Part shown: one piece after another, positions 1-8,913 of the stretch
Position numbering within the stretch: the first letter of the stretch is position 1
Layout: each line of letters opens with the position of its first letter
Assembly (NCBI RefSeq): GCF_003096095.1
Contig: NZ_CP015453.1
Location: 62,001-126,000 of the forward strand
Origin: Dietzia psychralcaliphila
GTDB taxonomy: Bacteria; Actinomycetota; Actinomycetes; Mycobacteriales; Mycobacteriaceae
Direction: 5' to 3'
Length of the DNA: 64,000 nucleotides
Made by a program: the position numbers and the translations under genes
The notes under the pieces: generated by a model
Seen by the model: the letters and a program-made list of their open reading frames with translations, nothing else
What the model was told of the DNA's origin: nothing
Database searches by the model: none

Positions 1-746
1 TGACGATCAAAGTCCGCGAGAGCAACCAGGTCGTCAAGGCCGCCGTCCTGCTGGCCACCGGCGTCAACGGCGACGGCCACCGCGAGGTCCTGGGCATGCA
101 GGTCGCCACCAGCGAGACCAAGGCCTCGTGGAACACCTTCTTCGCCGACCTGGTCGCCCGCGGCCTGGGCGGGGTACGACTGGTGACCTCCGATGCCCAC
201 GCCGGGCTCGTCGAGGCGATCGCGGCGAATTTGCCGGGAGCCGCATGGCAGCGCTGCCGCACCCACTACGCGGCCAACCTCATGGCCGTGTGCCCCAAGT
301 CGATGTGGCCGGCCGTGAAGGCGATGCTGCACAGCGTGTATGACCAGCCCACCGCCACCGCGGTACACGAGCAGTTCGACCGGCTCCTGGAATACGCCGA
401 CGGCAGGCTGCCCGACATGGCTGACCACCTCGGCGATGCCCGCGAGGACCTCCTCGCGTTCACCACGTTCCCCGACGACGTCTGGCGACAGATCTGGTCC
501 AACAACCCCACCGAGCGACTCAACCGCGAGATCCGCCGCCGCACCGACGTCGTGGGCATCTTCCCCAACCGCGAGGCCATCGTCCGCCTCATCGGCGCAG
601 TCCTGGCGGAGCAGACCGACGAATGGGCCGAAGGACGCCGCTACCTCGGACTCGAAGTCCTGGCCCGCTGCCGACTCACACTGACCACCGGCACCAGCTC
701 GACGACGGAGGTGACCACCGATCCACTGATGCAACTACCCGCCTGA
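1..746 (+). CDS. IS256-family (mutator-type) transposase, 3' part
   Basis: This is the C-terminal part of a DDE transposase that cuts and pastes its own element; the reading frame is already open at base 3, so the 5' end lies outside the window. The opening residues [10 protein letters not shown] followed by [16 protein letters not shown] are typical of the IS256 family just after its first catalytic Asp. The second Asp is visible in VTSDAHAGL (codon at 192) and the catalytic Glu in [15 protein letters not shown] (codon at 513). The C-terminus continues to a TGA at 744-746. No frameshift or internal stop is visible in this part, so the element may be intact and mobile. Confidence 0.93.
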   Translation, partial: TIKVRESNQVVKAAVLLATGVNGDGHREVLGMQVATSETKASWNTFFADLVARGLGGVRLVTSDAHAGLVEAIAANLPGAAWQRCRTHYAANLMAVCPKSMWPAVKAMLHSVYDQPTATAVHEQFDRLLEYADGRLPDMADHLGDAREDLLAFTTFPDDVWRQIWSNNPTERLNREIRRRTDVVGIFPNREAIVRLIGAVLAEQTDEWAEGRRYLGLEVLARCRLTLTTGTSSTTEVTTDPLMQLPA

Positions 747-797
747 TCACCAACGAAGGATCAAAAACCAGTTACACCACTACTAGGGGCTTGACCC
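747..797 (+). mobile_element. right end of the IS256-family element
   Basis: The about 50 bases after the transposase stop contain the GTTACACCACTACTAGGGG stretch followed by CTTGACCC, which resembles the right terminal inverted repeat of actinobacterial IS256-type elements. The left end and target duplication are outside the window, so the exact boundary (about 790-800) is an inference. Confidence 0.6.
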
Positions 798-893
798 TTC
801 AAACCAGACCACACGGACGTGATCGAACGGAACTTCAAGCTGACAGACCGCGCCCTCGGACGGAAGGCCACGCGCAAACCATATCGATCCTGA
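798..893 (+). pseudogene. 3' stub of an unknown gene cut by the IS
   Basis: Directly behind the IS end a frame runs without a start codon from 798 to a TGA at 891-893. It encodes a charged peptide beginning FKPDHTDVIERNF and ending RKATRKPYRS. A strong terminator hairpin on the same strand follows 20 bases later, which supports this being the true 3' end of a gene whose upstream part was separated by the IS insertion. I do not recognise the family, and a chance frame of 31 codons cannot be excluded. Confidence 0.4.
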
Positions 894-913
894 CCTGACC
901 TACCCCCTCAGCC

Positions 914-953
914 GGCTGGACCCCGACCGTCAAACGACGGCCGGGGCCCAGCC
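914..953 (+). terminator. hairpin terminator behind the gene stub
   Basis: Arms 914-931 and 936-953 (18 bases, two mismatches of the G.T type) flank an AAAC loop. The hairpin is very G+C-rich and lacks a long T tract, as usual for this group. Confidence 0.7.
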
Positions 954-1219
954 GCGTCCGTCACAGGCGATCCAAGCGGTACTTTCCGGGCATCCTCGGC
1001 AGCTCACGCCTACGGCGCGATCTCGGCCGGTGTGCAACAGCGCCGACAGAATCGGCGTTGACTGTCGGATGTGGCGGAAGATCGCGACTCAGGGCACAAA
1101 GCTGCAGGTCAGGTCTCGTAACCACGTGGAGTGATCCTTGCGGAACTTTCGGGCAAACCTTGCGGTTTCGCCGCGTGAAAACCACCCCAGTGCTCGACGT
1201 TTCAACTCCTCACCACAGA
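954..1219. other. intergenic region without a recognised gene
   Basis: Between the terminator at 914-953 and the hairpins at 1220-1299 only short open frames occur on both strands. None has a plausible start with a ribosome site or a recognisable domain. It may be decayed sequence next to the IS. Confidence 0.5.
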
Positions 1220-1299
1220 AATGCCCCGAATGCTGGTTCTCCAGGATTCGGGGCATTCCACGTTTCTAGGGTGCCGGTTAGTCTGGGACCCTAGAAACG
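1220..1299. terminator. two perfect tandem hairpins
   Basis: Two perfect 12-bp inverted repeats lie head to tail: 1220-1231 with 1246-1257 (AATGCCCCGAAT arm), and 1261-1272 with 1288-1299 (CGTTTCTAGGGT arm). The second ends four bases before the stop of the minus-strand secreted-protein gene and probably terminates it. The first may act on the opposite strand or as back-up. Confidence 0.75.
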
Positions 1300-1303
1300 G
1301 ACT

Positions 1304-1807
1304 CTAGAAGAAGTTCATCCCAGAGGAGATGAGGGCCGGCCCCTCGCTGACAATGCTCCCCATGGGGTTCTCGGCGCCACCGACGGCGATGGTCCTGGTG
1401 ACCGGGACGTTGTCCGTGGCGCAGTAGGTGATGAGCGAATGCACGCCGGTCGGGACGTCTTCGGCGGACAGGGTGACCGGACGGGTCACCACAGGGAAGG
1501 CGACGGGGTTGCCCGAGTCGGTACGCAGGACCGTGGTCCTCTCACCGGAGAGAGTGCCGACGATGTTGTCCAAGCTGATGTTCTTGATCATGTCGGCTAT
1601 GCCCTGGGCATCGTCGCGCTCGGCGATCACGGCGACGCATCCGTCGACGGGGGCGGTGAGCCCGGCCTTGAAGGTGGCCGAGACGGCGTTCCCGTCGACG
1701 TTGTAGCTGGCGGTGGCTGCAGAGGCGATACCGGCGGCGCCGACGGTGACCGCCGCGGAGGCGGCTAGGGCTGCGGCGACACGCGTGGCGATTCGAGAAA
1801 AACTCAT
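1304..1807 (-). CDS. small secreted protein of unknown function
   Basis: A 167-residue protein with a clear Sec signal peptide: charged start MSFSRIATR, an alanine-rich core, and probable cleavage after GIASAA near residue 31. The mature part is a beta-rich sequence with two cysteines (VDGCVAV and ITYCATD) that could form a disulfide, and it ends in SSGMNFF. The start has AGGAGCT about 5-10 bases upstream on the minus strand. It lies downstream of the giant Ig-like gene but has a 200-base gap and its own terminator, so it may be separate. I do not recognise the family; a surface or extracellular role is inferred from the signal peptide and neighbours. Confidence 0.8.
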   Translation of the reverse strand: MSFSRIATRVAAALAASAAVTVGAAGIASAATASYNVDGNAVSATFKAGLTAPVDGCVAVIAERDDAQGIADMIKNISLDNIVGTLSGERTTVLRTDSGNPVAFPVVTRPVTLSAEDVPTGVHSLITYCATDNVPVTRTIAVGGAENPMGSIVSEGPALISSGMNFF

Positions 1808-1964
1808 GGGAGCTCCTGGTGAGTGGGTGGGTGCAGGGTGGAAATGGTCGTGGCCCTCCGGCGACGGAGCCGGTTCGGACTGGCGAATAGTGCGCGGGCG
1901 GGACTCGTCGGCCTCACCGTCCTTGTTCTCTATCGGGAGCCCGCTGGTCGCACGAGCGGAATTT

Positions 1965-2003
1965 CGGTTCGTCCCTGCGGCAGCAGGCAGCGGGGACGAA
2001 CCG
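1965..2003 (-). terminator. terminator of the giant Ig-like gene
   Basis: A 13-bp stem (1965-1977 with 1991-2003, one mismatch) closes a 13-base loop five bases beyond the stop codon of the minus-strand gene. Confidence 0.7.
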
Positions 2004-2008
2004 GGCCT

Positions 2009-5000
2009 CTAGCTGCCCAGCGACCCGAGCGAGACCGCGCTGTGCAGGCCCACGCCGGCCGAGCCTATCGAGCCGATCAGCCCGATCAGCCCGATCAGGC
2101 TGAGTGAACCGGCGGCCGGCACTCCCGGATCGGTCCCGGGGTCCGATTCGTCGGTCACGGTGAGCGTCTCGGTGGCGGTGCTCGGAGCGTAGGCCTCGGG
2201 ATCCGTCGGGAGGAACTCGGCCCGGACCGTGTAGCTGCCACGCTCCCCGGCGACGTGGACCAGGGTGGCGACGCCGTCGATCACCGGAACGATCCGCTCG
2301 ACGCCGTCGATTGTGAAGCGGACGGTTCCCTCGGCGTCGGCGGGGTCCACTGTGGCGGTGAGGGTGACCTCCGCGCCCGCCTCGGCCGTCCCGGAGTCGA
2401 GCGCGAGGCTCGTGACCTCAGCGACGGCGTCGGCCTGCACCACCACGGCGCGGGTGTCGGTGCTGCCGCTGTAGCGGTCCGTGTCGGACGGGATGAAGGT
2501 CGCGGTGATGCTCAGCTGGCCTGCCGCGGTGGCGGGGAGCTCAGTCACTGCGACGCCATCCGTACCGACGGGAACCCTGATGCTGGTGCCCCCGGCGGTG
2601 AACTCGATCTCGCCCCCGACACCGGCCGGCGTAACGCTGGCCGTGGCCGTCACAGTCTCGCCGACGGTCACCTCGGCAGCATCCAGCGTGAGCGCGGTGT
2701 GGGTGGCCTCGGCATCGACGTTGACGGTCTCCGTGTCTGAGCTCGTGGTGTAGCGCTCGCTGTCGACGGGGACAAAGGTGGCGGTGATGGTCCCTGTTCC
2801 GGCTGCCTCGGTGGTGAAGTCCGCGGTGGCGGTGCCGTTGCTGACCGTGACGGTCTGGGTCTGGTCGCCGTAGTCGAAGCGAACGTGGCCGTTCGCGTCG
2901 GCCGGGGTGACGTTGGCGGTGGCGGTGATGGCGCCGCCCGCGGTGATCTGGACCGGGTCGAGTGTGAGTGCGGTGGTGGTGGTTTCTACCTCGACGTCGA
3001 CCGTCGCCTGGGCCGCGCTGCCGCTGTAGCGGTCAGTGTTGGCCGGGGTGAAGGTCGCTCCGACCGGGTACGTGCCTGCGGCGGTGAAGGTGTGGTCAAG
3101 GGTGGCCACGCCGTCGCTCACGGTGGCGGCGTACTCATCGTTGCCGATGGTGAAGGTCACGGTGCCGGCCGCGCCTGCCGGAGTGACGGTGGCGGTCAGT
3201 GTGGTGTCCTCACCGGCGCGGGGGTCGGCCCCCACGGTGAGCTCCGTCTGGGTGGCCTCGGCCTCGACGTTGACCGTCTCCGCGTCGGAGCTGGTGCTGT
3301 AGCGGTTCGGGTCGGTGGGCAGGAAGGTCGCGGTGACGGTGTCTGTTCCGGCTGCCTCGGTGGTGAAGTCCACGGTGGCGGTGCCGTTGCTGACCGTGAT
3401 GGATTGCGTCTGGTCGCCGTAGTCGAAGCGAACGTGGCCGTCTGCGTCGGCCGGGGTGATGGTGGCGGTGGCGGTGATGGTGCCGCCGGCAGTGACCTGG
3501 ACCGGGTCGAGTGTGAGTGCGGTCTGGGTTGCCGCCGCGGTGATGTCGACGGTCTGGGTGTCACTGCTGCCGCTGTATCGCTCCAAGTTGGCCGGGATGA
3601 AGGTGGCGGTGACGGTCAACTGTCCGGCAGCCTCGGCCGGGAGCACGGTGGTGGCCGTACCGTCGGCGCCCACGGGGACGCTGATGGTGGTCTCGCCGTC
3701 GGTGAACTCGATTTCACCCCCGGCGCCGGCCGGGGTCACGGTGGCCGTGGCCTGGATCATGTCTCCGGCGGTGACCTCGATCGCGTCAAGGGTCAGTTCG
3801 GTCTGGGTCGCCTCGGATTCCACGTTGACGGTGGCCTGGCCCCCGCTGGCGATGTAGCGGTTGGCATCGGTCGGGGTGAAGTGGGCGGTGACGGGATACT
3901 GGCCTGCGGTGGTGAAGGTGTGTTCCAGGGTGGCCACGCCGTTGACCACAGCCGCTGGGAGTTCCTGGCCGTCGATGGTGAAGGTGACGGTGCCCGCTGC
4001 GTTCGCCGGGGTGACGGTCGCGGTCAGCGTGGTCTCCTCGCCGGCGCGAACCGGATCGGCGTCGACGACGAGCGAGGTCGAGGTGGTGATCTGCTCGAGC
4101 ACGTTCACGGTCTGACTGTCCGAGCTGCCGGCGTAGCGCTCAGGGTCGGCAGGGATGAAGGTGGCCGTCACCGTCACCTGACCGGCGGCTGAAGTCGCGA
4201 GATCAGCGGCGGCGGTGCCATCAGCGCCCACGGGAACGCTGATGGTGGTGTCACCGGTGGCGAACTCGACTTCCCCCTCGGCGCCAGCGGGGGTGACACT
4301 TGCGGTTGCCCGGACAGTGCCCCCTTCGATGACCTCGGTCGAGTCCAGCGTGAGGCCGGTCTGGGTGGCCTCGGCGTTGATCCCGACTGTCTGGGTGTCA
4401 CTGCTTTCGGTGTAGCGCTCGGTGTCGTCCGGGAGGAAGGTGGCGGTGATGGTGCCCGTTCCGGCGTTGCCGGCGGTGAAGGTGGTGGTGGCCTGACCGT
4501 CGGTGACCTCGACGGTCTGGGTCTGGTCGCCGTAGTCGAAGCGGACCTCGCCGTCGGCGTCGGCCGGAGTGATCTGCGCGGTGGCGGTAATGGTCCCGCC
4601 TGCGCTGACCTCGACCGGGTCGAGGGCCAGGGTGGTCTGTGTTGTCTCCGCCTCGACGTTGACCGTCACCTGACCCGAGCTGGCCAGGTAGCGGTCGGTA
4701 TTGGTCGGGGTGAAGTCGGCGACGACGACGTGCTCGCCCGCAGTGGCGAAAGTGTGGTCGAGTGTCGCGGTGCCGTTCGTGACGGTCGCCGGGTAGGTCT
4801 GGTCGTCGATAACGAAGTCGACGGTCCCGGCTGCGGTCTCCGGAGAGACGGTCGCCGTCAGCGTGGTCTCCCGGCCGGCCCGGACCGGGTCCGCCTCCAC
4901 AGAAACCTCGGTCGAGGTCGAGGTCTGCTCGAACACGTCTACGGTCCGGCTGTCGCTGCTCTCGGTGTAGCGCTGTGGATTGGTCGGGATGAAGGTGGCG

Positions 5001-6061
5001 GTCACCGTCATCTCGCCCGTCGTATTGGCGGAGAGCTCGGCCGTGGCCGTGCCGTCGGCGCTGACGGGGACGATGGTGGTCGTGTTACCCGAGGCGAACT
5101 CGATCTCGCCCTCTGCGCCGGCCGGTGTGACGCTGGCGGAGGCCTGGACGGTGCCGCCTGCCAGGACCTCGACCGGATCGAGAGTCAGATCGGTCTGGGT
5201 GGCTTCGGTCTGCACTCGAACGGTTCCGGTGGCGTTGGAATTGTGCCACCTTGCCGAGGTGGTCGGACTGAACGATGCGGTCACCGGGAAGTTGCCGGCG
5301 GTATCGAATGTCGTTGTGGTGGTCGCAACGCCATTGCTGACGTTGGCGGAGAGATCCTGCCCACCGACAGCGAAATTCACCTGCCCGGTGGGGGTGTTGC
5401 TGCCCGCAGTGGAGTCGACGCGAGCCGTAAGGGTGACCTCTTCGCCAACGCGTATCACCGTGGGGCTGACGGACAGCGAGGTCCTAGTGCCGACCTGGGG
5501 AACGGTGAATCTCATGACGTTGTTCGTGGGGCCGTTCCAACTGCCGCCGGTCCCCAGGTGAGCCATGATTCCGAACTGGTAGGTGGTTCCGCCCTGCGTG
5601 TTCTCGGGGATCCGCATGGTCAGCCACCCGTCGCGAGTGCTACCTCGGCCCACCGACCGGTCGACGAGGCTGGGCTGCCCGCCCCAGAAGTTGTTCTGGG
5701 CTCGGCCGTGGTCGCCGACGCCGCCCATGTGATTTCCGCCGCCGCCGACACCCACAAACCCACTGGGCATCGTCACGCCGTAGGTGTTCAGGACCGATGG
5801 TGTGAAGGGAAATCCGGACTGGTGGTTACGCGCGAGCATGTTGATCCGAATCGTGGCGCCGGGCAGGCGGCTGTTTTCGGCGGTGGCGAGCGTCGCCGTG
5901 AAGTCGAAGTCGCCGAGACGGGTGGAACCCGACTGGGCTGAGGCCACAGGCGCGAGCCCGAGCACGAGCGCGAGCGCCGAAAGCATGACGATCGCGACTC
6001 GCGCGATTCGATTGGTCGGAACCGCGGTGCGAGACCGGGCTGGGCGGGTGTCAGTTGACAT
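2009..6061 (-). CDS. giant secreted Ig-like repeat surface protein
   Basis: A 1350-residue secreted protein. Residues 1-42 form a long signal peptide ending in PVASA. Residues 43-189 form an N-terminal domain with motifs NTYGVTMPSGF (about 92-102), FWGGQPS and GWLTMRIPE. About residues 190-1290 hold twelve Ig-like repeats of about 92 residues, and the C-terminus is a low-complexity tail ending SLGSLGS. I chose the ATG at 6061 because GGAG lies 8 bases upstream and the signal peptide follows at once; an upstream ATG at 6172 would add 37 residues before it. The repeats fall into three sequence classes. There are no catalytic motifs and no LPxTG anchor. It is probably an adhesin or envelope protein. 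The same N-terminal domain occurs in the 651-residue protein at 8914. Confidence 0.88.
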   Translation of the reverse strand: MSTDTRPARSRTAVPTNRIARVAIVMLSALALVLGLAPVASAQSGSTRLGDFDFTATLATAENSRLPGATIRINMLARNHQSGFPFTPSVLNTYGVTMPSGFVGVGGGGNHMGGVGDHGRAQNNFWGGQPSLVDRSVGRGSTRDGWLTMRIPENTQGGTTYQFGIMAHLGTGGSWNGPTNNVMRFTVPQVGTRTSLSVSPTVIRVGEEVTLTARVDSTAGSNTPTGQVNFAVGGQDLSANVSNGVATTTTTFDTAGNFPVTASFSPTTSARWHNSNATGTVRVQTEATQTDLTLDPVEVLAGGTVQASASVTPAGAEGEIEFASGNTTTIVPVSADGTATAELSANTTGEMTVTATFIPTNPQRYTESSDSRTVDVFEQTSTSTEVSVEADPVRAGRETTLTATVSPETAAGTVDFVIDDQTYPATVTNGTATLDHTFATAGEHVVVADFTPTNTDRYLASSGQVTVNVEAETTQTTLALDPVEVSAGGTITATAQITPADADGEVRFDYGDQTQTVEVTDGQATTTFTAGNAGTGTITATFLPDDTERYTESSDTQTVGINAEATQTGLTLDSTEVIEGGTVRATASVTPAGAEGEVEFATGDTTISVPVGADGTAAADLATSAAGQVTVTATFIPADPERYAGSSDSQTVNVLEQITTSTSLVVDADPVRAGEETTLTATVTPANAAGTVTFTIDGQELPAAVVNGVATLEHTFTTAGQYPVTAHFTPTDANRYIASGGQATVNVESEATQTELTLDAIEVTAGDMIQATATVTPAGAGGEIEFTDGETTISVPVGADGTATTVLPAEAAGQLTVTATFIPANLERYSGSSDTQTVDITAAATQTALTLDPVQVTAGGTITATATITPADADGHVRFDYGDQTQSITVSNGTATVDFTTEAAGTDTVTATFLPTDPNRYSTSSDAETVNVEAEATQTELTVGADPRAGEDTTLTATVTPAGAAGTVTFTIGNDEYAATVSDGVATLDHTFTAAGTYPVGATFTPANTDRYSGSAAQATVDVEVETTTTALTLDPVQITAGGAITATANVTPADANGHVRFDYGDQTQTVTVSNGTATADFTTEAAGTGTITATFVPVDSERYTTSSDTETVNVDAEATHTALTLDAAEVTVGETVTATASVTPAGVGGEIEFTAGGTSIRVPVGTDGVAVTELPATAAGQLSITATFIPSDTDRYSGSTDTRAVVVQADAVAEVTSLALDSGTAEAGAEVTLTATVDPADAEGTVRFTIDGVERIVPVIDGVATLVHVAGERGSYTVRAEFLPTDPEAYAPSTATETLTVTDESDPGTDPGVPAAGSLSLIGLIGLIGSIGSAGVGLHSAVSLGSLGS
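2150..5494 (-). repeat. twelve Ig-like repeats of about 276 bp
   Basis: Following the first, divergent repeat, the units can be sorted by their cores into class A (GEIEF...ISVPVGADGTA), class B (ADPVRAGEETTLTATV) and class C (HVRFDYGDQTQ). In protein order they read A B C A B A C B C A B. Class C copies are nearly identical at DNA level, for example around 2800-2890 and 3345-3435, indicating recent duplication or gene conversion. Confidence 0.85.
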
Positions 6062-6506
6062 CGAGAGACTCCGGACAGGTTCGGCGAGGGGAAGATTTGA
6101 GTGATCGGTAGTCGCGTCGATCCGGCCGGCTAGTGAGCGTGATCTCGACGAAGTAACGATCTTCATCCACATCTTAGCGGTAGAAACTCCTTAGTGAACC
6201 TATTTCGGTCAGGCTTCGAACGGTGAGTGACGATCGGGGACTCGTGATCGCAGTGGGCGGTCTGCGGAGTGCTTGGCTCGTTCGCGGAACGTCAAAGTGC
6301 CAGGTTGAGCGGACACAGTTAACGGAATGGGTACGCGATGCGACGTCCGGTACAACAGGTGTGGAGCAGCTGATGGACGAGCGTCCCCGTGGGAACGATT
6401 CGTCTCAGTTCCCTTGCGCGACTGAGAATGGCCTATATAGTCCGTTCAGACAGTTAGACAAGCGCCCAGCCCCTCCGGGCGCGCCCTCCCACATTCGAGG
6501 AATCTC
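6062..6506. promoter_or_regulatory. divergent promoter region of the Ig-like genes
   Basis: This 445-base region separates the minus-strand giant gene from the plus-strand pair and is less G+C-rich than its surroundings. It contains no convincing gene. A plausible plus-strand promoter (6414-6441) is listed separately. The minus-strand promoter could not be fixed. Confidence 0.6.
6414..6441 (+). promoter_or_regulatory. candidate promoter of the 794-residue Ig-like gene
   Basis: TTGCGC at 6414-6419 and TATAGT at 6436-6441 are separated by 16 bases. This would place transcription start about 60 bases upstream of the ATG at 6507, which has GAGGA at a good distance. Confidence 0.5.
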
Positions 6507-8891
6507 ATGCGCCGCGTTTTCGCGTGGTTCTCCGCCGTCGTCGTCACGCTCGGCGTCGCCACCGTCCCGACGGTGGCCACCGCTCAGACGTCCCGGTCAA
6601 CCACATCATTCGCCACCACCTGCTACATCGCCGCGCCCAGCGTCGCCGGGATGGGCGGACCGATGGACATCACCCCACAGAACCCGGTGCAGATCCATGT
6701 GACCGCCCCCGAGGCGGTCGACGTGGGCGACACCTTCGACGTGACGTTCGAGATCGATCCGATCAACGTCGCGCTCGACAGCCTTCCCTCGGCAGTCAGC
6801 CTTCAGAGAGCATCTCGACTCAAGCTGGATCTGCAGCGCCCTGCTGGAACCAAATTGCTCGGCTACAACTTCAGCGGCGGCAACATTCCCATCGCGGACG
6901 GTCAGGTAATCACGGTCAACGAGAGCGGCGCGCCCGATGCCAACGGCAACGTCCTTCGCCTGACCAACAGGGGCCACAACACGATTGGTAACGGCGGCAA
7001 CGTCTCGCAGTCGAGCCACGCTGGCCTCGGTATGAACTTGGCCGGAGCCAACTCGCTGGACTTCGAGTTCCCCCGGGTGACGCTCACCTTTGAGGCTGAA
7101 CGCGCCGGAAACGCCGCGATCGGTGTACGCACACAGGGCAACGCAGCAGGTTACGGACCGAACCCGGCAAGCTTCCTCACGCTGCTCGCGTCTGCGAGTG
7201 TGCCGCTTCTCGGTACGCAGTGGGTCCCCGGTTTTTGCAGCCCGAGAGGGTCGTCCACGGCGCCGATCGACCAGAATGCAGCGGCTATGAAGACCGTGGA
7301 GATCGTGGGTCTTCCCACCTCGGCCAGCCTCACCGGCCCCGACACCGTGTACCTGCGTACCCCTGCCGAGTTCATCGCCACCGTCGAGCCGAACATCCCG
7401 GGCGAGGTCACCTTTGTCAGCGGAGGCCAGCGCGTGACCGTCCCGGTATCTTCCGGCGAGGCTCGTGCGGAACTCACCTTCACCTCGCAGCCCGAAGGTC
7501 CGGTGCGCGCGATCTTCACCCCGACGGACCCCCGATACGCCACCGCGGTCTCTGAACTTCCGGTCACTGTGGAGCGACTCGCCACTGAAATGACCCTCAG
7601 CGCGCCCGCGACTGCGGACGCGAACACCCGAACCACGCTGTCGGTGAGCCTGCCCAGCGAGGCCCGTGGCACCGTCACTTTCACCGGGGGCGGTCAGGAG
7701 CGCACCGTGGATGTCCGTGACGGCCAGGCCACGACCAGCCTGACCTTCACCGAAGTCGGGCCCGCCGAGGTCGAAGCGGTGTTTACCCCTTCCGCGACTT
7801 CTGCCTACGCATCGGCCACGGCAACCGCCTCGATCGTCGTACAGGAGAGCACCAGCACCACGCTGGTCCTCAACGGGTTGGACACGCCGGCCTACGTAGC
7901 CGACCCGGTGACCTTCGAGGCCGTCATCAATCCGGCCGAGGGGACCGAGGACCCTCAGGGGCGGGTCGAGTTCATGGCCGGTTCGCAGACGCAGATCGTT
8001 GACGTCGTGGACGGACGCGCAAGCGCCGAGTTCGTCTTCGGACGTGCGGGCGATGTGGAGGTCTTCGCGACCTACCACCCGGCCGGGACCGAACAGTCCC
8101 GGGCAACCGACGCGGGGACACTCCAGATCCTCGACGCCGTCGCCACCGACTCGCAGCTGGTCGGGCCCGCCCGGGCCGAGCCCGGTGAGACCACCCCGTA
8201 CACGATCGTCGTCTCCCCGGCCGGGGCCGAAGGCGTGGCTGACGTGCGGATCGATGGCCGGGTCGTTGCCGCCGATGTGGCGATCGTCGACGGCGAGGGC
8301 CGCATCGACCTTGCGTTCCCACCAGCAGCCGCCACGGATCGACAGGTCGCTATCGAGTTCACCCCCACCGATATTCGGGTCCTCCGGCCGCACACCTCGG
8401 TGCACACGGTTCGGGTTGAGGCGTCGACGATCAACGAAGATGCACTGTCCATGACGGTGACCGGCCCCGATGGCGAAGTGCAGGCAGGAGAGACCACCGC
8501 GTTCCGCGTGGTGGTGGCTCCGACGGACGACACGGCCTCTTCGGCCACGCTTAACGGCTACCTCACGGTCAGCAACAACGGGGAGCCCGTTCTGGACGCC
8601 GAGGGCGAGCCGGTTCGGATCGCCGTGACCCGCGGCATCGCCGACGTGGACGTCACCTGGACCAGCGGGTACCCGCAGGCCAAGTTCCTCCAGTTCACCT
8701 ACCACGCCGCCGACGGGACAGAGCTGGTCTCCGGCGGGACCAACGTCACCGTCATCGGGGAAGGGACCGGCGGCGACGACGTCACCGTCAGCCCGGGACC
8801 CGGCGGAGGCTCGCTGGACCTCGGCTCCCTCATGGGCGATGGCGCCGGTTCACTCGATGCGGGCAGCCTGACCGGCTCGCTCGGCAGCTGA
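6507..8891 (+). CDS. secreted Ig-like repeat protein, 794 residues
   Basis: Residues 1-26 are a signal peptide (cleavage after VATA). Residues about 27-265 form an N-terminal domain with a conserved-looking core (VTAPEAVDVGDTFDVTFEI) and two cysteines (TTCYIA and PGFCSPR) that may pair. About five Ig-like repeats follow, with the VTF/VEF...FTPTD pattern seen in the giant protein. The tail is Gly/Ser/Leu-rich and ends in SLDAGSLTGSLGS. The start is ATG with GAGGA seven bases upstream. It is followed after 22 bases by the 651-residue gene, so the two are co-transcribed. Its N-terminal domain differs from that shared by its two neighbours. It is probably a cell-surface protein; no enzymatic motif was seen. 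Confidence 0.87.
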   Translation: MRRVFAWFSAVVVTLGVATVPTVATAQTSRSTTSFATTCYIAAPSVAGMGGPMDITPQNPVQIHVTAPEAVDVGDTFDVTFEIDPINVALDSLPSAVSLQRASRLKLDLQRPAGTKLLGYNFSGGNIPIADGQVITVNESGAPDANGNVLRLTNRGHNTIGNGGNVSQSSHAGLGMNLAGANSLDFEFPRVTLTFEAERAGNAAIGVRTQGNAAGYGPNPASFLTLLASASVPLLGTQWVPGFCSPRGSSTAPIDQNAAAMKTVEIVGLPTSASLTGPDTVYLRTPAEFIATVEPNIPGEVTFVSGGQRVTVPVSSGEARAELTFTSQPEGPVRAIFTPTDPRYATAVSELPVTVERLATEMTLSAPATADANTRTTLSVSLPSEARGTVTFTGGGQERTVDVRDGQATTSLTFTEVGPAEVEAVFTPSATSAYASATATASIVVQESTSTTLVLNGLDTPAYVADPVTFEAVINPAEGTEDPQGRVEFMAGSQTQIVDVVDGRASAEFVFGRAGDVEVFATYHPAGTEQSRATDAGTLQILDAVATDSQLVGPARAEPGETTPYTIVVSPAGAEGVADVRIDGRVVAADVAIVDGEGRIDLAFPPAAATDRQVAIEFTPTDIRVLRPHTSVHTVRVEASTINEDALSMTVTGPDGEVQAGETTAFRVVVAPTDDTASSATLNGYLTVSNNGEPVLDAEGEPVRIAVTRGIADVDVTWTSGYPQAKFLQFTYHAADGTELVSGGTNVTVIGEGTGGDDVTVSPGPGGGSLDLGSLMGDGAGSLDAGSLTGSLGS

Positions 8892-8913
8892 CGGCCAGGA
8901 AAAGGACACAATC

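Noticed and set aside
2885-4192. Long open frame opposite the giant Ig-like gene
   Set aside because: It is Gly/Arg/Val-rich, mirrors the repeats, and has no ribosome site or domain; it is an antisense shadow of repetitive G+C-rich DNA.
2150-5494. Possible CRISPR or satellite array
   Set aside because: The repeat period is about 276 bp, open in frame, and encodes Ig-like domains, so there are no spacers.
6062-6172. Longer start (ATG 6172) for the giant Ig-like gene
   Set aside because: It would place 37 polar residues before an already long signal peptide; the ATG at 6061 has a well-spaced GGAG.
6606-8705. 699-codon frame opposite the 794-residue gene
   Set aside because: The composition (His/Arg/Gly) is that of an antisense frame, while the opposite strand has a signal peptide and Ig-like repeats.
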